In this document: positions 32,167-44,439 of the stretch, one piece after another
Layout: the number at the start of each line of letters is the position of its first letter
How positions within the stretch are numbered: the stretch's first letter is position 1
Assembly: GCA_033239125.1 (NCBI GenBank)
Contig: BSWB01000005.1
Coordinates: forward strand, 102,175,994 to 102,239,993
Source: Fagopyrum homotropicum
Lineage: Eukaryota; Streptophyta; Magnoliopsida; Caryophyllales; Polygonaceae
Length of the DNA: 64,000 nt
Direction of reading: 5' to 3'
Notes under the pieces: generated by a model
The model's database searches: none
The model's input: only the letters and a program-made list of their open reading frames with translations
What the model was told of the DNA's origin: nothing
Translations under genes and position numbers: made by a program

Positions 32167-35100
32167 TGTAACGACCGGATTTTTCGTTACACTTTGATAG
32201 GGTTACAGGAGTTTAGAAAACGAAATTAAAATTTAGTGACACTAGGATATACATAGCAAACCGGATTTCGATCTTTTGATCTTTAGCTGTCTACGTAGTT
32301 GGACACTGTATCTCAAAATTTTATCATTTATGTAATATCACCTCATATAAAATGATAAGATTTTATTAGTAGCAAACCCTAATCCAATCCTTAGAGTATA
32401 TCAATACTTGTCTTTGACAAAGTCATGACGTCCTAGTGACGAGATGAAGACGAGCCCAAGACGAAGTCAAGACGAGACCATGACGAGTCATGACGAGGCC
32501 ATGACAAATTCGTGACAAAACCATGCATGGCTATGACAAACTATTGACAAGGTTTGACAAGTTTTGATAACCTCAGCCCACTCTTCTTGACAACCTCAGC
32601 CCACATTTTATTCCCTTGTTTCAGCCCATGTGTAGCACACCATATGGGCCCGTCAAGGACTGTCAGCTGTGTAGCACACCATCTGGGCCCGTCAAGGACT
32701 GTCAGCTGTGTAGCACACCATCTGGGCCCGTCAATGACTATCAGCTGGGTAGCACACCATCTGGGCCCGTCAAGGACTGTCAGCTGGGCCATTGAGAGAA
32801 CTCTTTCTTCTCTCCTGAGTCATTACTCTCTCTCACGTTAACTGACGCTTCCCTTCCCTTGCATTGCCCTAACAGTACCCTCCCCTCCTCCACGCCAAGC
32901 CGACAAACGCCTCCCCTCCTGCGCGCAACCGTGAACAACCAGGGCACAACCGCCGCTCGTGTACGTAGCAGACGAAGTTCTCCTCGCACACCCCTTCGGT
33001 CTTCACCCCCTTGCACACAATGACCATTTCGGCCACCAGTAGACGCAGATCCGACACCACTTCGTGATGGGCTGCCTTCGCCGGCATGGACAGTAGTGTA
33101 GAGCATCGTTCCAACGACAACAGGCGGCTGTTGGACTCGTCTTCCCTGCTCCAGTCGCGCGACCGGAAGAAACCAGACAGAAGAGGCGGCTTTGTGAGCC
33201 GTGTTTGCAGCCTCCTCAGGCGCTGCTGGTGCAGCGGGCTCAAGCTGTTGGTGCGCCTCCAAGGACAGTAACCGCCTCCTATTTTTGCTGCTACAGCCTC
33301 GAGCAATCAGGGACCATGGATTCTCCCCTTCCGTGCAAAACGCATACTTAACAGCAACCTTGGTACCTTCTTTCCCGTGCATTCGAGTTTCGAAATCGGG
33401 TAAGGCTTGTACGCCTTGCTACACTACATTTCAGTCCACCTTTCCCTTGCCTAACGTGTACTAATTCCGTCTTTTAAACCTACTCAGAACAGCCATAAGT
33501 GAGCTGTACAGATTCAAGCGTTTTCCGAGTTTTCGGAAGTGAAAAGCAGTTAATTTCGGGTCAAGATTTGAGTAAGTTATACTCCTCCGTTGCTGCTGAA
33601 TTTTGGATATGTTGTATTCAGTAGTACATAGTAGATCATACTAAAATTTGGAAAGAATCGAAGTTACGGTTTGAGAGTTATTGTGTTCCAAAGTTGACGC
33701 CTCATGCAGTTTGTATATATGTGCTGAGTGTTGGGGAAAACAGCAAGTGATGCTGTTTTGTGAGATGGTTTTGAATAAGCTCTTGATCTCCGTTGGGCTT
33801 GAATTTTGGTTATAATATAGTTGACATATTGTTGTAGAACATATTAAAATTTGAGAGGCATCAAGCGAGTGGTTTGGGATTTATGATTTTTCAAAGATCG
33901 AGTCGTAAGCAGTTTTTCTGTTGTGCTGAAATTCGGTTGTGTGAGATAGTTTTAAATAGGATTTTGATCTCCTTTGCGGCTGAATTTTGGATATATTATA
34001 GATAAAATTAGTAGAACGTATCAAAATTTGGGATAAATCCAGCGAGTAGTTTAGGAGTTATGATTTTTCAAAGTTAAGACAATGTGCTGTTTGTTAAGTG
34101 TTGTAACCAACTTTGAAAATTTTTGTAGAAGTAATGGTTGAACAGTTTTAAGAAATTCTTGCTCTTAGGAGTAGATGAGATATCATAGATGATCTAGGAA
34201 ATTTTTTTTAGAATTTTTATAAAATTATTCGAATTTTATATTTGAAGGCAAAGTTGGACCTTAACGATCTTTCCGAAAATAGGGAAATGGGTAAATTGCC
34301 AGTTTTTAACCAAACTCATCTTTAGGAGTTAGAATATGACTCTTTATTCTCAAATAAGAGTTTAGACATAAATTATGGATTTTTTAGAAGTTTTGAGACC
34401 AAGGGTAAAAGAGTCATTTTACCATAAATTAATACTGTAATCAATTCCGTTCTATTAAGACCTACTATCTTAGAAGTCTTAGACTTCTAATCACCTAGGA
34501 AGTGTGCTGACACACTTGCCTCCTTTGACAGGCCACTGAACCCCTACTGTACATATCAATTTGCGAATTAGAAAGTCGAGATCTGATTCAGGTAAGTCCA
34601 CGGACTTACTTAGCTAGCTTCTTGTATGAGTGTAATGTGTATGAGTGGTGTTTGTTAGTTATGATAAACAACGAAACCAGATTAGGCCGACTTTATTATT
34701 TACGTAATTGACTCAAGTGTATGATAACGGGTCGTGACATCATCTGCCTAGCTGTTGCGAGAGTCTAGGGGGTTCCCTGCGACCAGCCCAGTCCGGTAGA
34801 CGGTCAGATGCATTATTACCATTCCGCGTTGGTAAACGGGGACAGGGGCGAGGTTTGGGAATCCCTCGTGTCACAAAATAAGTACCATTAGTAATAACCT
34901 ATCACATAATTAAAGATAATAAAAGGATTGAGTGTTGCATGTTGATTGTGTATGTTGTGTGTTTGTGCTTTTACCTTTTATACTTATGCATAGAATGTTA
35001 GCTAACGGTTTTATACCGCTTGTAGATGCCTTGCAGGTTAAGACAGTTGTAGAGAGATCCGGAGGAAATGGTCAGCCGGGTCGACGTACTCATTTAGTTG

Positions 35101-35324
35101 GGGACGAGGATGTCTTCTGTTCTTTATATGCATCATTTTAGTAGCTTTTCCTGTAAGGCTGATAAATATTCTCCATGTATATATTGTTTACAGTTTTCAA
35201 ATGTTTTAAATACTTTTGTGCCTTGTTGTAATATCCAAGTAAAATTGTTGTCAAACTATGGTCAGGACCCATTGTGAGGTCCTAACTAGTAGCTCCCCGA
35301 GTTCTCAGAATTTGGGGTGTTACA
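32167..35324 (+). repeat. LARD 5-prime LTR
   Basis: Carries a degenerate CATGACGAG-type microrepeat (about 32420-32570), a 39-bp tandem array (32631-32790), and a GC-rich section (32800-33470) open on both strands without a recognisable protein. The rest is AT-rich, and the LTR ends in the shared GGGGTGTTACA. Confidence 0.92.
32631..32790. repeat. 39-bp tandem repeat, four units, in LARD LTR
   Basis: Units begin TGTAGCACACCAT at 32631, 32670, 32709 and 32748. Since 39 is a multiple of three, both strands stay open (minus strand LTVLDGPRWCATQ per unit). The paired array is at 39609-39768. Confidence 0.93.
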
Positions 35325-35327
35325 ATA

Positions 35328-35339
35328 TGGTATCAGAGC
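35328..35339 (+). promoter_or_regulatory. LARD primer-binding site (tRNA-Met)
   Basis: TGGTATCAGAGC, three bases inside the left LTR. Confidence 0.92.
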
Positions 35340-38300
35340 TATGGGTTGACAACAATGGCACTTGAAATTTTATGAAAGACCGATTGTATAAAATAACTAG
35401 AACCCGAAAGGGGTATAAAATTTTCAAAACGGATTTATGTTTTTTTTACACGAGCATAGTCGGGTTGTGGGTTAGTAGTACGTCGGACTACCATCGCTCT
35501 CCGTGGATCTCTGCAACTTAGAATGATAGGTGTGTTAGTTAGTATATAGACTTATATCGATATGTTCTAATGTATTATTATATATATGTATATGTATAGC
35601 ATGTTAGTATCATAAAGGATATTTTGTATCCTTTAGTTGTGATATAATGAAGCGATTATCGCCTCATTATAAATCGGTAGCGGACTTGAAGAGTTTTCAA
35701 CACGAGGCAATGGAATCGGACCTTGAATTGAGTATTATACTCGGGTGGGCTGCTTAGTGACCCTTACAAATCATCCAAAGATCAGGTGAGCAAGAAAGTA
35801 AAGTTGTGAAGATCATTTTTACTAGAAGCACAATCAGATGAGTAAGAAATTCCTGAGTCAGCTTAGATAGAAGGAATAGAATGTCATACAAGGGACTTGG
35901 TTGTATGAAGCTGAGAGACGAATTAGAAGAACCATGCAAGAGACGACAAGAGCGCAGATTAGAGATAACAATATTGGAGCAAGTACCAAGAGGAACGGAG
36001 TACAACCAAGATTTGCGGAATAAAGGGCGTTACAATCGAGGCGGATGCCCATAGGCAATTATGGGCATGAGAGACCAGAAGAGTTAGGGTGTCAACCCGG
36101 ATATGTGGATCTAAGGTACACAGAATAAAGACCTACAATTGAGTGTAAAAGCGAAAACGTAGACCCCACAAGTGTGGAGAGGTTTTGACCTCAGAGATAT
36201 AAGAAGTTTGAAAGAAATTGCGACGCCAATATCCAAAGAATGGAAGCCTGTAGCAGGGTCAACGGAGTTTCAGGAAGGCGATATTACCACCAACACCAGT
36301 AAAGAAATCTATATGAGAGAACGGCCTTGCTAGACTCGAGAGTCCAGGGTGACCCGAATTATCACGGGACCTAAGCCATCAACACAGATGGTCCATGCAA
36401 AAAGGAACTGCAAGTGGATGATCATTACGGCCATAAGAATTTCAAAGATGCTTGCAAGCTATCGTGGAAACTTGAAACGACTATTTGTGCCAGATGAATG
36501 ACAAAATCGGACTAGAGAAAATGGAGTTAGCCTATAAGAAACGGAAGGGTGGAAGATAGAACGAACTAAAGAAGTATAAAAGGATTGTTGTGAGCAACTG
36601 TTTACCTACTAGTTAAGGAAATTTTGACAGATCACAATTTACACGGAATGGAGACTTACAACTTAATGTAAGAGCGAAGGGTAGACTTCACAAGCCTGGA
36701 GACATTTTGTCTTCTTTAAAGATAAGAATTCTAAGTGGAATCACAACGCCAGTATCTAAAGGATCGAAGCCCGTAACATAGTCAACAGAGATTTGGAAGG
36801 AAATATTACAAACAACGCCGATTAAGGAACCTGTGCTTGTGAGAATCGTGTGGTGGACACAAGAGTCCAGGGTAACCCCCATTTATAACAGAAAATAGGT
36901 CATCAACACAGACGGTCCCTGTAAAAGGACTACAATTGGGAGGTAATTAAAAGTCATCGGAACTACAAGGCGCTAACAATCTATCGTGGAGTGTTAGGAA
37001 CAACTTTTGACGTCAGGCGAATGGCACAGTGAGACTTGAGAAAGAGAGTTGTTCCAAAGGAAGCAGAAGAGTGAAAGAAAAGACGAACTAAAAGGAGGAT
37101 AAAAGGATTAATCTAGTAGGTGATGTGCACCAAAAGTTTAATACCAGTAGAGGTATGAAATTGAGATAAGTCAATTATAGACTGACCAATGTCAACCAAG
37201 GACGTGCTAGTATTATTTGGTATTGACGAGTTATGTGCTGTTAAGAAGAAATATTTGTGATTGTGGATCTATGGAGTAGCTTTACCGACGCCTTAGAGGA
37301 TTTCCTCAAGTAGGCAACAACAATCTTCTTGGATGAATTAAAGGTATAAAGAGAAACGTTTGAAGGGTTACTTCTTGGCTAGTTAAGATCAAACTCCGGT
37401 CAAGTCAGGGAGTTTGGATCCGTGGTAGAAGAATTAAGAAAGTAAGCGGAAGAAGTTGCTTTTCAATCGTTATTTTGTTTCATGAAGGCAATTAAGGAAG
37501 GTACTTGGTACTTCATCCGGTTAGGACTTATGGTATAATTGGAAGAAAGAGTTTGAGGTTAATCACTTGGGACTCACAGAAAATGTCCTTATGATTAATG
37601 AGTGACAACAGAATTATCAAAGTAGCGCAGTGGAAGCGTGGTGGGTCCTAACCCACAAAGCTGGAAGCAATAGTACAGGAAAACGACGTGTTGAGTTTAA
37701 GATGATGATAATTGGTGAAATGTATTTTGCTTGGAAGGAACGTGAGATAGGTTACGCGTAGTGACAGAAAATATTGTACGGGAGCTGTATCACCATCAAG
37801 GTAGACAGGAAAGTATGTGCATGTAAGAGGTTATAGAAGGAGATTAGTACCCTATTATGGATTCAAGTGAATAATGACGGCTTGTCACATGTTTTCAGAT
37901 AACTAGTTCGGAATCCAATACGTAACGGAGTACGTTAGAGCGAGTTTTCTTGATGGATTGAGAGAAGAATTAACGATGTAATAAAAGTATTGTGCATGGT
38001 CTGTACTAGAAACCTCAAAGTGAGTAACTACCATTCTGAGTCAAAGGTACATAAGAAAGAGAAGCGACATGAGTATACTTACAACCCAGTAACCGTTCTT
38101 AAAGGAAACATAATCCCGGAGCAGATTTTACGTGTAATGTTATATCGGAACGGATCCAAGTTGCATTTTTGAGTTAGAGGGATACTATCGGGATGGTAAC
38201 CAGGGTGGATAAAAGAGTGCACTGTTGATGGTATGCTAACAATTATTGAGTAGTTATGATCAAATACGGTGATAGGAGATCACTTTGTGTCTAATACCGT

Positions 38301-39031
38301 CATTCCGGACATGTTCTAGGTCACTTAAGATCTTAGAAAATGCGTGAGAAGCCTAAGGTTGATCTAACGATATATTATAGATCTATAAATAGTATTATAA
38401 TGCCAATTGAACACAGAGGATGACCATTGGAAGTTTTAAAGCGGTTTAAAAGTGACTGATGGACTAATATTTATCACCCTATTGGAGAGGGTAGCTTCAG
38501 TTTTCCACGGAGACTAAGTTTGGGAACTGAGTTTGAGAATTTCAGTGGAGAGATACCTACCAGACACGGGTTAGGTTATCATATTAGAGGATCAGACAGT
38601 TAAGCCGGATGATACCGGTGAGATATCCAGTAACCATTCTAGAACGTGGTAGCAAGCGCTTGTGATCTAAATACCTGAAAAGATTTACGATTTAGTGGTT
38701 TTATGAAAAGCTGATAAGGCTACCTAAGATACTGGGGATAGTAAGAGACGTAACCTTTCAAAGACCTATATAGCGATAGTTGTAACCTCGAGAGTGACGA
38801 GTTAGGGTTTGACCTTGTATGCGTGATATTGTTTGACTGCTTGTTTATTTCATGATTGAGTGTTTAGTCAGTGATGTGTGTTTTTGGTAATCTTGATGTG
38901 CTGGAACCTTAGATGTGGAAACGACGAGACTTTCGTGTAGTGATCAAACACACCCATTTGGTGCCTTAAAGGCCGATCAGGATTGTCTTACCCTAAGTTT
39001 CGGGACGAAACTTATTTTGAGGGGGATCTGA
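35340..39031 (+). other. LARD internal region, non-coding
   Basis: No frame longer than about 80 codons on either strand and no known retroelement motif. Two diverged direct copies of roughly 500 bp lie at about 36120-36600 and 36645-37110, sharing AAGAGTCCAGGGT-like, CATCAACACAGA-GGTCC and TATAAAAGGATT words. It ends with CTAAGTTTCGGGACGAAACTT and a purine tract. Confidence 0.8.
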
Positions 39032-42000
39032 TGTAACGACCGGATTTTTCGTTACACTTTGATAGGGTTACAGGAGTTTAGAAAACGAAATTAAAATTTA
39101 GTGACACTAGGATATACAAGTTTAATTTTGGAAGTCGTTTGATTTAAATACATTGTTCTAAGTTTCGGGACGAAACTTATTTTAAGGGGGTACTGATGTA
39201 ATATCCGGAATTTTTATTCCGTTTAATTCCGTAGCAAACCGGATTTCGATCTTTTGATCTTTAGCTGTCTACGTAGTTGGACATTGTATCTCAAAATTTT
39301 ATCATTTATGTAATATCACCTCACATAAAATGATAAGATTTTATTAGTAGCAAACCCTAATCCAAACCCTAGAGTATATCATGACTTGTCTTTGACAAAG
39401 TCATGACGTCCTAGTGACGAGATGAAGACGAGCCCAAGACGAAGTCAAGACGAGACCATGACGAGTCATGATGAGACCATGACAAATTCGTGACAAAACC
39501 ATGCATGGCTATGACAAACTGTTGACAAGGTTTGACAAGTTTTGACAACCTCAGCCCACTCTTCTTGACAACCTCAGCCCACATTTTATTCCCTTGTTTC
39601 AGCCCATGTGTAGCACACCATCTGGGCCCGTCAAGGACTGTCAGCTGTGTAGCACACCATCTGGGCCCGTCAAGGACTGTCAGTTGTGTAGCACACCATT
39701 TGGGCCCGTCAAGGACTGTCAGTTGGGTAGCACACCATCTGGGCCCGTCAAGGACTGACAGTTGGGCCATTGAGAGAACTCTTTCTTCTCTCCTGAGTCG
39801 TTACTCTCTCTCACGTTAATTGACGCTTCCCTTCCCTTGCATTGCCCTAACAGTCCGCCTCCCCTCCTCCACGCCAAGCCGACGAACGCCTCCCCTCCTG
39901 CGCGCAACCGTGAACCACCAGGGCACAACCGCCGCTCGTGTACGCAGCAGACGAAGTCCTCCTCGCACACCCCTTCGGTCTTCACCCCCTTGCACACAAT
40001 GACCATTTCGGCCACCAGTAGACGCAGATCCGACACCACTTCGTGATGGGCTGCATTCGCCGGCATGGACAGCAGTGCAGAGCATCGTTCCAGCGACAAC
40101 AGGCGGCTGTTGGACTCGTCTTCCCTACTCCAGTCGCGCGACTGGAAGAAACCAGACAGAAGAGGCGGCTTTGTGAGCCGTGTTTGCAGCCTCCTCAGGC
40201 GCTGCTGGTGCAGCGGGCTCAAGCTGTTGGTGCGCCTCCAAGGACAGTAACCGCCTCCTATTTTTGCTGCTACAGCCTCGAGCAATCAAGGACCATGGAT
40301 TCTCCCCTTCCGTGCAAAACGCATACTTAACAGCAACCTTGGTACCTTCTTTCCCGTGCATTCGAGTTTCGAAATCGGGTAAGGCTTGTACGCCTTGCTA
40401 CACTACATTTCAGTCCACCTTTCCCTTGCCTAACGTGTACTAATTCCGTCTTTTAAACCTACTCAGAACAGCCATAAGTGAGCTGTACAGATTCAAGCGT
40501 TTTCCGAGTTTTCGGAAGTGAAAAGCAGTCAATTTCGGGTCAAGATTTGAGTAAGTTATACTCCTCCGTTGCTGCTGAATTTTGGATATGTTGTATTCAG
40601 TAGTACATAGTAGATCATACTAAAATTTGGAAAGAATCGAAGTTACGGTTTGAGAGTTATTGTGTTCCAAAGTTGACGCCTCATGCAGTTTGTATATATG
40701 TGCTGAGTGTTGGGGAAAACAGCAAGTGATGCTGTTTTGTGAGATGGTTTTGAATAAGCTCTTGATCTCCGTTGGGCTTGAATTTTGGTTATAATATAGT
40801 TGACATATTGTTGTAGAACATATTAAAATTTGAGAGGCATCAAGCGAGTGGTTTGGGATTTATGATTTTTCAAAGATCGAGTCGTAAGCAGTTTTTCTGT
40901 TGTGCTGAAATTCGGTTGTGTGAGATAGTTTTAAATAGGATTTTGATCTCCTTTGCGGCTGAATTTTGGATATATTATAGATAAAATTAGTAGAACGTAT
41001 CAAAATTTGGGATAAATCCAGCGAGTAGTTTAGGAGTTATGATTTTTCAAAGTTAAGACAATGTGCTGTTTGTTAAGTGTTGTAACCAACTTTGGAAATT
41101 TTTGTAGAAGTGATGGTTGAACAGTTTTAAGAAATTCTTGCTCTTAAGAGTATATGAGATATCATAAATAATCTAGGCAATTATTTCGGAATTTTTATAA
41201 AATTATTCGAATTTCATATTTGAAGGCGAAGTTGGACCTTAACGATCTTTCCGAAAATAGGGAAATGGGTAAATTGCCAGTTTGTAACCAAACTCATCTT
41301 TAGGAGTTAGAATATGACTCTTTATTCTCAAATAAGAGTTTAGACATAAATTATGGATTTTTTAGAAGTTTTGGGACCAAGGGTAAAAGAGTCATTTTAC
41401 CATAAATTAATATTGTAATCAATTCCGTTCTATTAAGACCTACTATCTTAGAAGTCTTAGACTTCTAATCACCTAGGAAGTGTGCTGACACACTTGCCTC
41501 CTTTGACAGGCCACTGAACCCCTACTGTACAGATCGATTTGCAAATTAGAAAGTCGAGATCTGATTCAGGTAAGTCCACGGACTTACTTAGCTGGCTTCT
41601 TGTATGAGTGTAATGTGTATGAGTGGTGTTTGTTAGTTATGATAAACAACGAAACCGGATTAGACCGACTTTATTATTTACGTAATTGACCCAATTGTAT
41701 GATAACGAGTCGTGACATCAACTGCCTAGCTCTTGCGAGAGTCTAGGAGGTTCCATGCGACCAACCCAGTCCGGTAGACGGTCAGATGCATTAGTACCAT
41801 TCCGCGTTGATAAACGGGGACAGGGGCGAGGTTTGGGAATCCCTCGTGTCACAAAATAAGTATCATTAGTAATAACCTATCACATAATTAAAGATAATAA
41901 AAGGATTGAGTGTTGCATGTTGATTGTGTATGTTGTGTGTTTGTGCTTTTACCTTTTATACTTATGCATAGAATGTTAGCTAACGGTTTTATACCGCTTG

Positions 42001-42302
42001 TAGATGCCTTGCAGGTTAAGATAGTTGTAGAGAGATCCGGAGGAAATGGTCAGCCGGGTCCACGTACTCATTTAGTTGGGGACGGGGATGTCTTCTGTTC
42101 TTTATATGCATTATTTTAGTAGCTTTTCTTGTAAGGCTGATACATATTCTCCATGTATATATTGTTTACAGTTTTCAAATGTTTTAAATACTTTTGTGCC
42201 TTATTGTAAGATCCAAGTAAAATTGTTGTCAAACTATGGTCGGGACCCATTGTGAGGTCCTAACCAGTAGCTCCCCGAGTTCTCAGAATTTGGGGTGTTA
42301 CA
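39032..42302 (+). repeat. LARD 3-prime LTR with an extra 113-bp block
   Basis: Same as the left LTR except for 39119-39231, which holds CTAAGTTTCGGGACGAAACTT, a purine run (AAGGGGG at 39184-39190) and a second LTR-like start, TGTAATATCCGG, at 39197. In effect a 3-prime internal end and a second LTR start lie inside this LTR. Confidence 0.9.
39609..39768. repeat. 39-bp tandem repeat, four units (paired LTR copy)
   Basis: Same array as 32631-32790 with a few different substitutions between units. Confidence 0.93.
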
Positions 42303-42307
42303 TCAAC

Positions 42308-43413
42308 ATAACTCACAATTCCTCAAATCTCAAGGTAGTATCTAATCGACATTCCTCAATCTCAATTCTAATCCTAATTTAATTAATTAATTAAATTTCG
42401 CCAGAATAACGTTTTGCCCGCAGGCAATTTCTAAACCCACCTGTCATCAGATTTCATCAAACAAACTACCAATAATCACAACAATAATATAACGATCATA
42501 AAGGAATTTCTAATTATCCATTTGACAAGCCTAAAGTCAATTTAGGCCAAATCGCAGTACGAAAAACGAATAAATTCATAACTTATTTGTTACTAACCAG
42601 ATTGACGATCTGAAAGAAGATTCGGAATCACAACGACGCAGGCTACACGTGGACAACATCAAATTTACCAGAATCTGAGCGACGGAACCTGTCTGGTGAC
42701 ATATATACTCGACCAGCTCGTCATATGCTCGGAAATGCAGAAACCCGGTACCGATATGAAGAGAATGAAGAGAGGAATCCAGAAACTCAAACGGAATTGA
42801 AATCGGATTAGAAACGGAGAGTAAATATGAGTTTGAAGGTTGAGAGAAATCAGAGCTTTTACGAGGAAACGTGAAAGAAAATGAATTAATAAAGGATTTT
42901 CCGCTATTTATAGCGAAGACGATAGTTATCCTTTAGCGAAGTCGATAATATACTTTAACCGATACAAAGGCGGGTCGAACCTCCTTCTCCAAACTTCTCA
43001 AAATTGGAATAATAAATCTGGAATATTGTAGGGATAATTATTCCACAACTGCCTCGGAACACGTGTATTCCTATGCCGTCTTTCTTAGCCTTTAAGAAAC
43101 GAAATAACGACTCTTTTGGCCGTTTGGCCTCTCCATGTTATTTCATATCTAGGACATATCCGATGTCCTGATCATTTCTCTCAACTGCATTTTTATTAAT
43201 TGGAGTTGCCAAATGCTCCAAATAACACCGGAGGGTAAAAATAATTACCGGGGGAAAAAGTAAATATTTTTCCAAACGTCCAAAATTACGCTAGGAACAT
43301 AACGGTGGGACTCGTACTCATCACTTGCGAAATCTTCACGAGTTATATGTCAATTACTATCAACGATTAAGTTAATCAACATTAATTAGAATTCAGAAAT
43401 CCTAGCTATTACA
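42308..43413 (-). repeat. Tekay 3-prime LTR, second part
   Basis: Continuation of 31177-32166 after the LARD insertion, ending TATTACA. It is followed by the purine tract region (minus strand GTTTCGGGACGAAACTTTTT then AAGGGGTGTGTGA). Confidence 0.9.
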
Positions 43414-43508
43414 TCACACACCCCTTAAAAAAAAGTTTCGTCCCGAAACTTGAAAAATTTTCAAATCCTCTCGGACCCATACGCCGAGGTATAAACATTG
43501 TCTCTATC

Positions 43509-44110
43509 GGAGGTATCACATCTCCGTTCAAAGGTATCAACCTATAACAATCTATAACCTCAAAACATAAGCATGGAGGAATCATCAACTTTAGAAAACA
43601 GGATCATAACGCTATCCCAAAGGCATGGAGGTAAAACATCTCCAGCAATCTATTGTTATCCCAAAGGTACAGAGGTAAAACATCTCTAGCAACTATATCC
43701 TTAATCACACCGTGGAGGAAAGGCATCTCGAAGAACTATAATCACTATAACAGTACGGAGGAAGTACATCTCCAACTGGCTCACATCACAAGGGCATAGA
43801 GGAAAAACATCTCCAACTACCAACTCATCATCAAGGAGGAAACACATCTCCAAAACACAAATGAACGTATGAAGGAAGAACATCTCCAGAAATCTCTATA
43901 CCTAATTCCCAAACATGAAGGTAATATCATCTCCAACTAACCTAATCTCGTTCTACAACATGAAGGTAGAACCATCTTCAGCGGACCTAATCTCATTCTA
44001 CAGCATGAAGGTAGAACCATCTCCAGCTGGCCTATACACGATGGTATGGAGGTAAAACTTCTCCAATGGTAAAGTCATCGCTCAAGGGCTTGGAGGTAAA
44101 ACTTCTCCAG
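43509..44110. repeat. Degenerate hairpin-forming minisatellite in Tekay 3-prime untranslated region
   Basis: About 13-14 spaced copies of a 20-bp core like GGAGGTAAAACATCTCCAGC, roughly every 35-60 bp (for example at 43627, 43669, 43757, 43796, 43835, 43915, 43961, 44006, 44045, 44089). Each core has inverted ends (GGAG / CTCC) around an A-rich loop; spacers are not conserved. Confidence 0.85.
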
Positions 44111-44439
44111 CCATAACATAACTCGCCTTAGCACAACAAGATCCACTAGGATCACAAATAATCTAGCACGGAAGAGAACATCACATATCACATAATCACA
44201 TCATCATATATCTCATAATACACAACCATGGCTTGCTCAGCAAGTCTACGGTGCAACCTTCTCTGCATAAACTCGGATTAGTTCCTATGGATACTATCCT
44301 CAGTCACCCAGGTGGCCTCGTCTTGGTCATTATACTCTCATCATCAGAATGTTCTTCAAGCATAAACGTCTTATACCTCACTATAAGACTTCAACAGGAT
44401 ATTCAACAAACATGTGGTCTGCCTCGACCACTACATCAT

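Larger units (their letters stand above)
32167..42302 (+). mobile_element. LARD-like non-coding LTR retrotransposon (10.1 kb)
   Basis: Long LTRs (32167-35324, 3,158 bp; 39032-42302, 3,271 bp; TGTAACGACC...GTGTTACA) enclose 3.7 kb with no recognisable gag or pol. A tRNA-Met primer site follows the left LTR and a purine tract (TTTTGAGGGGGATCTGA) precedes the right one. The TCAAC duplication (32162-32166 and 42303-42307) is perfect. The leader (TTGACAACAATG...CCCGAAAGGGGT) and the CTAAGTTTCGGGACGAAACTT sequence before the purine tract also occur in the Tekay element, so a Tekay-type partner probably supplies proteins in trans. Confidence 0.92.

Noticed and set aside
32780..33382. A 200-codon minus-strand frame in the LARD LTR, also present at 39.7-40.4 kb
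   Set aside because: Several frames on both strands are open over the same GC-rich section, the paired LTR copy reads differently after small changes, and no domain is recognisable.
35340..39031. A hidden gag or pol in the LARD interior
   Set aside because: I looked for CCHC, DTG/DSG, YVDD/FVDD, RNase H and integrase zinc or DDE words on both strands and found none.
43509..44110. Possible CRISPR-like array of spaced short repeats
   Set aside because: Repeats are degenerate, spacing is irregular and the region is the 3-prime untranslated part of a plant retrotransposon; CRISPR does not apply.
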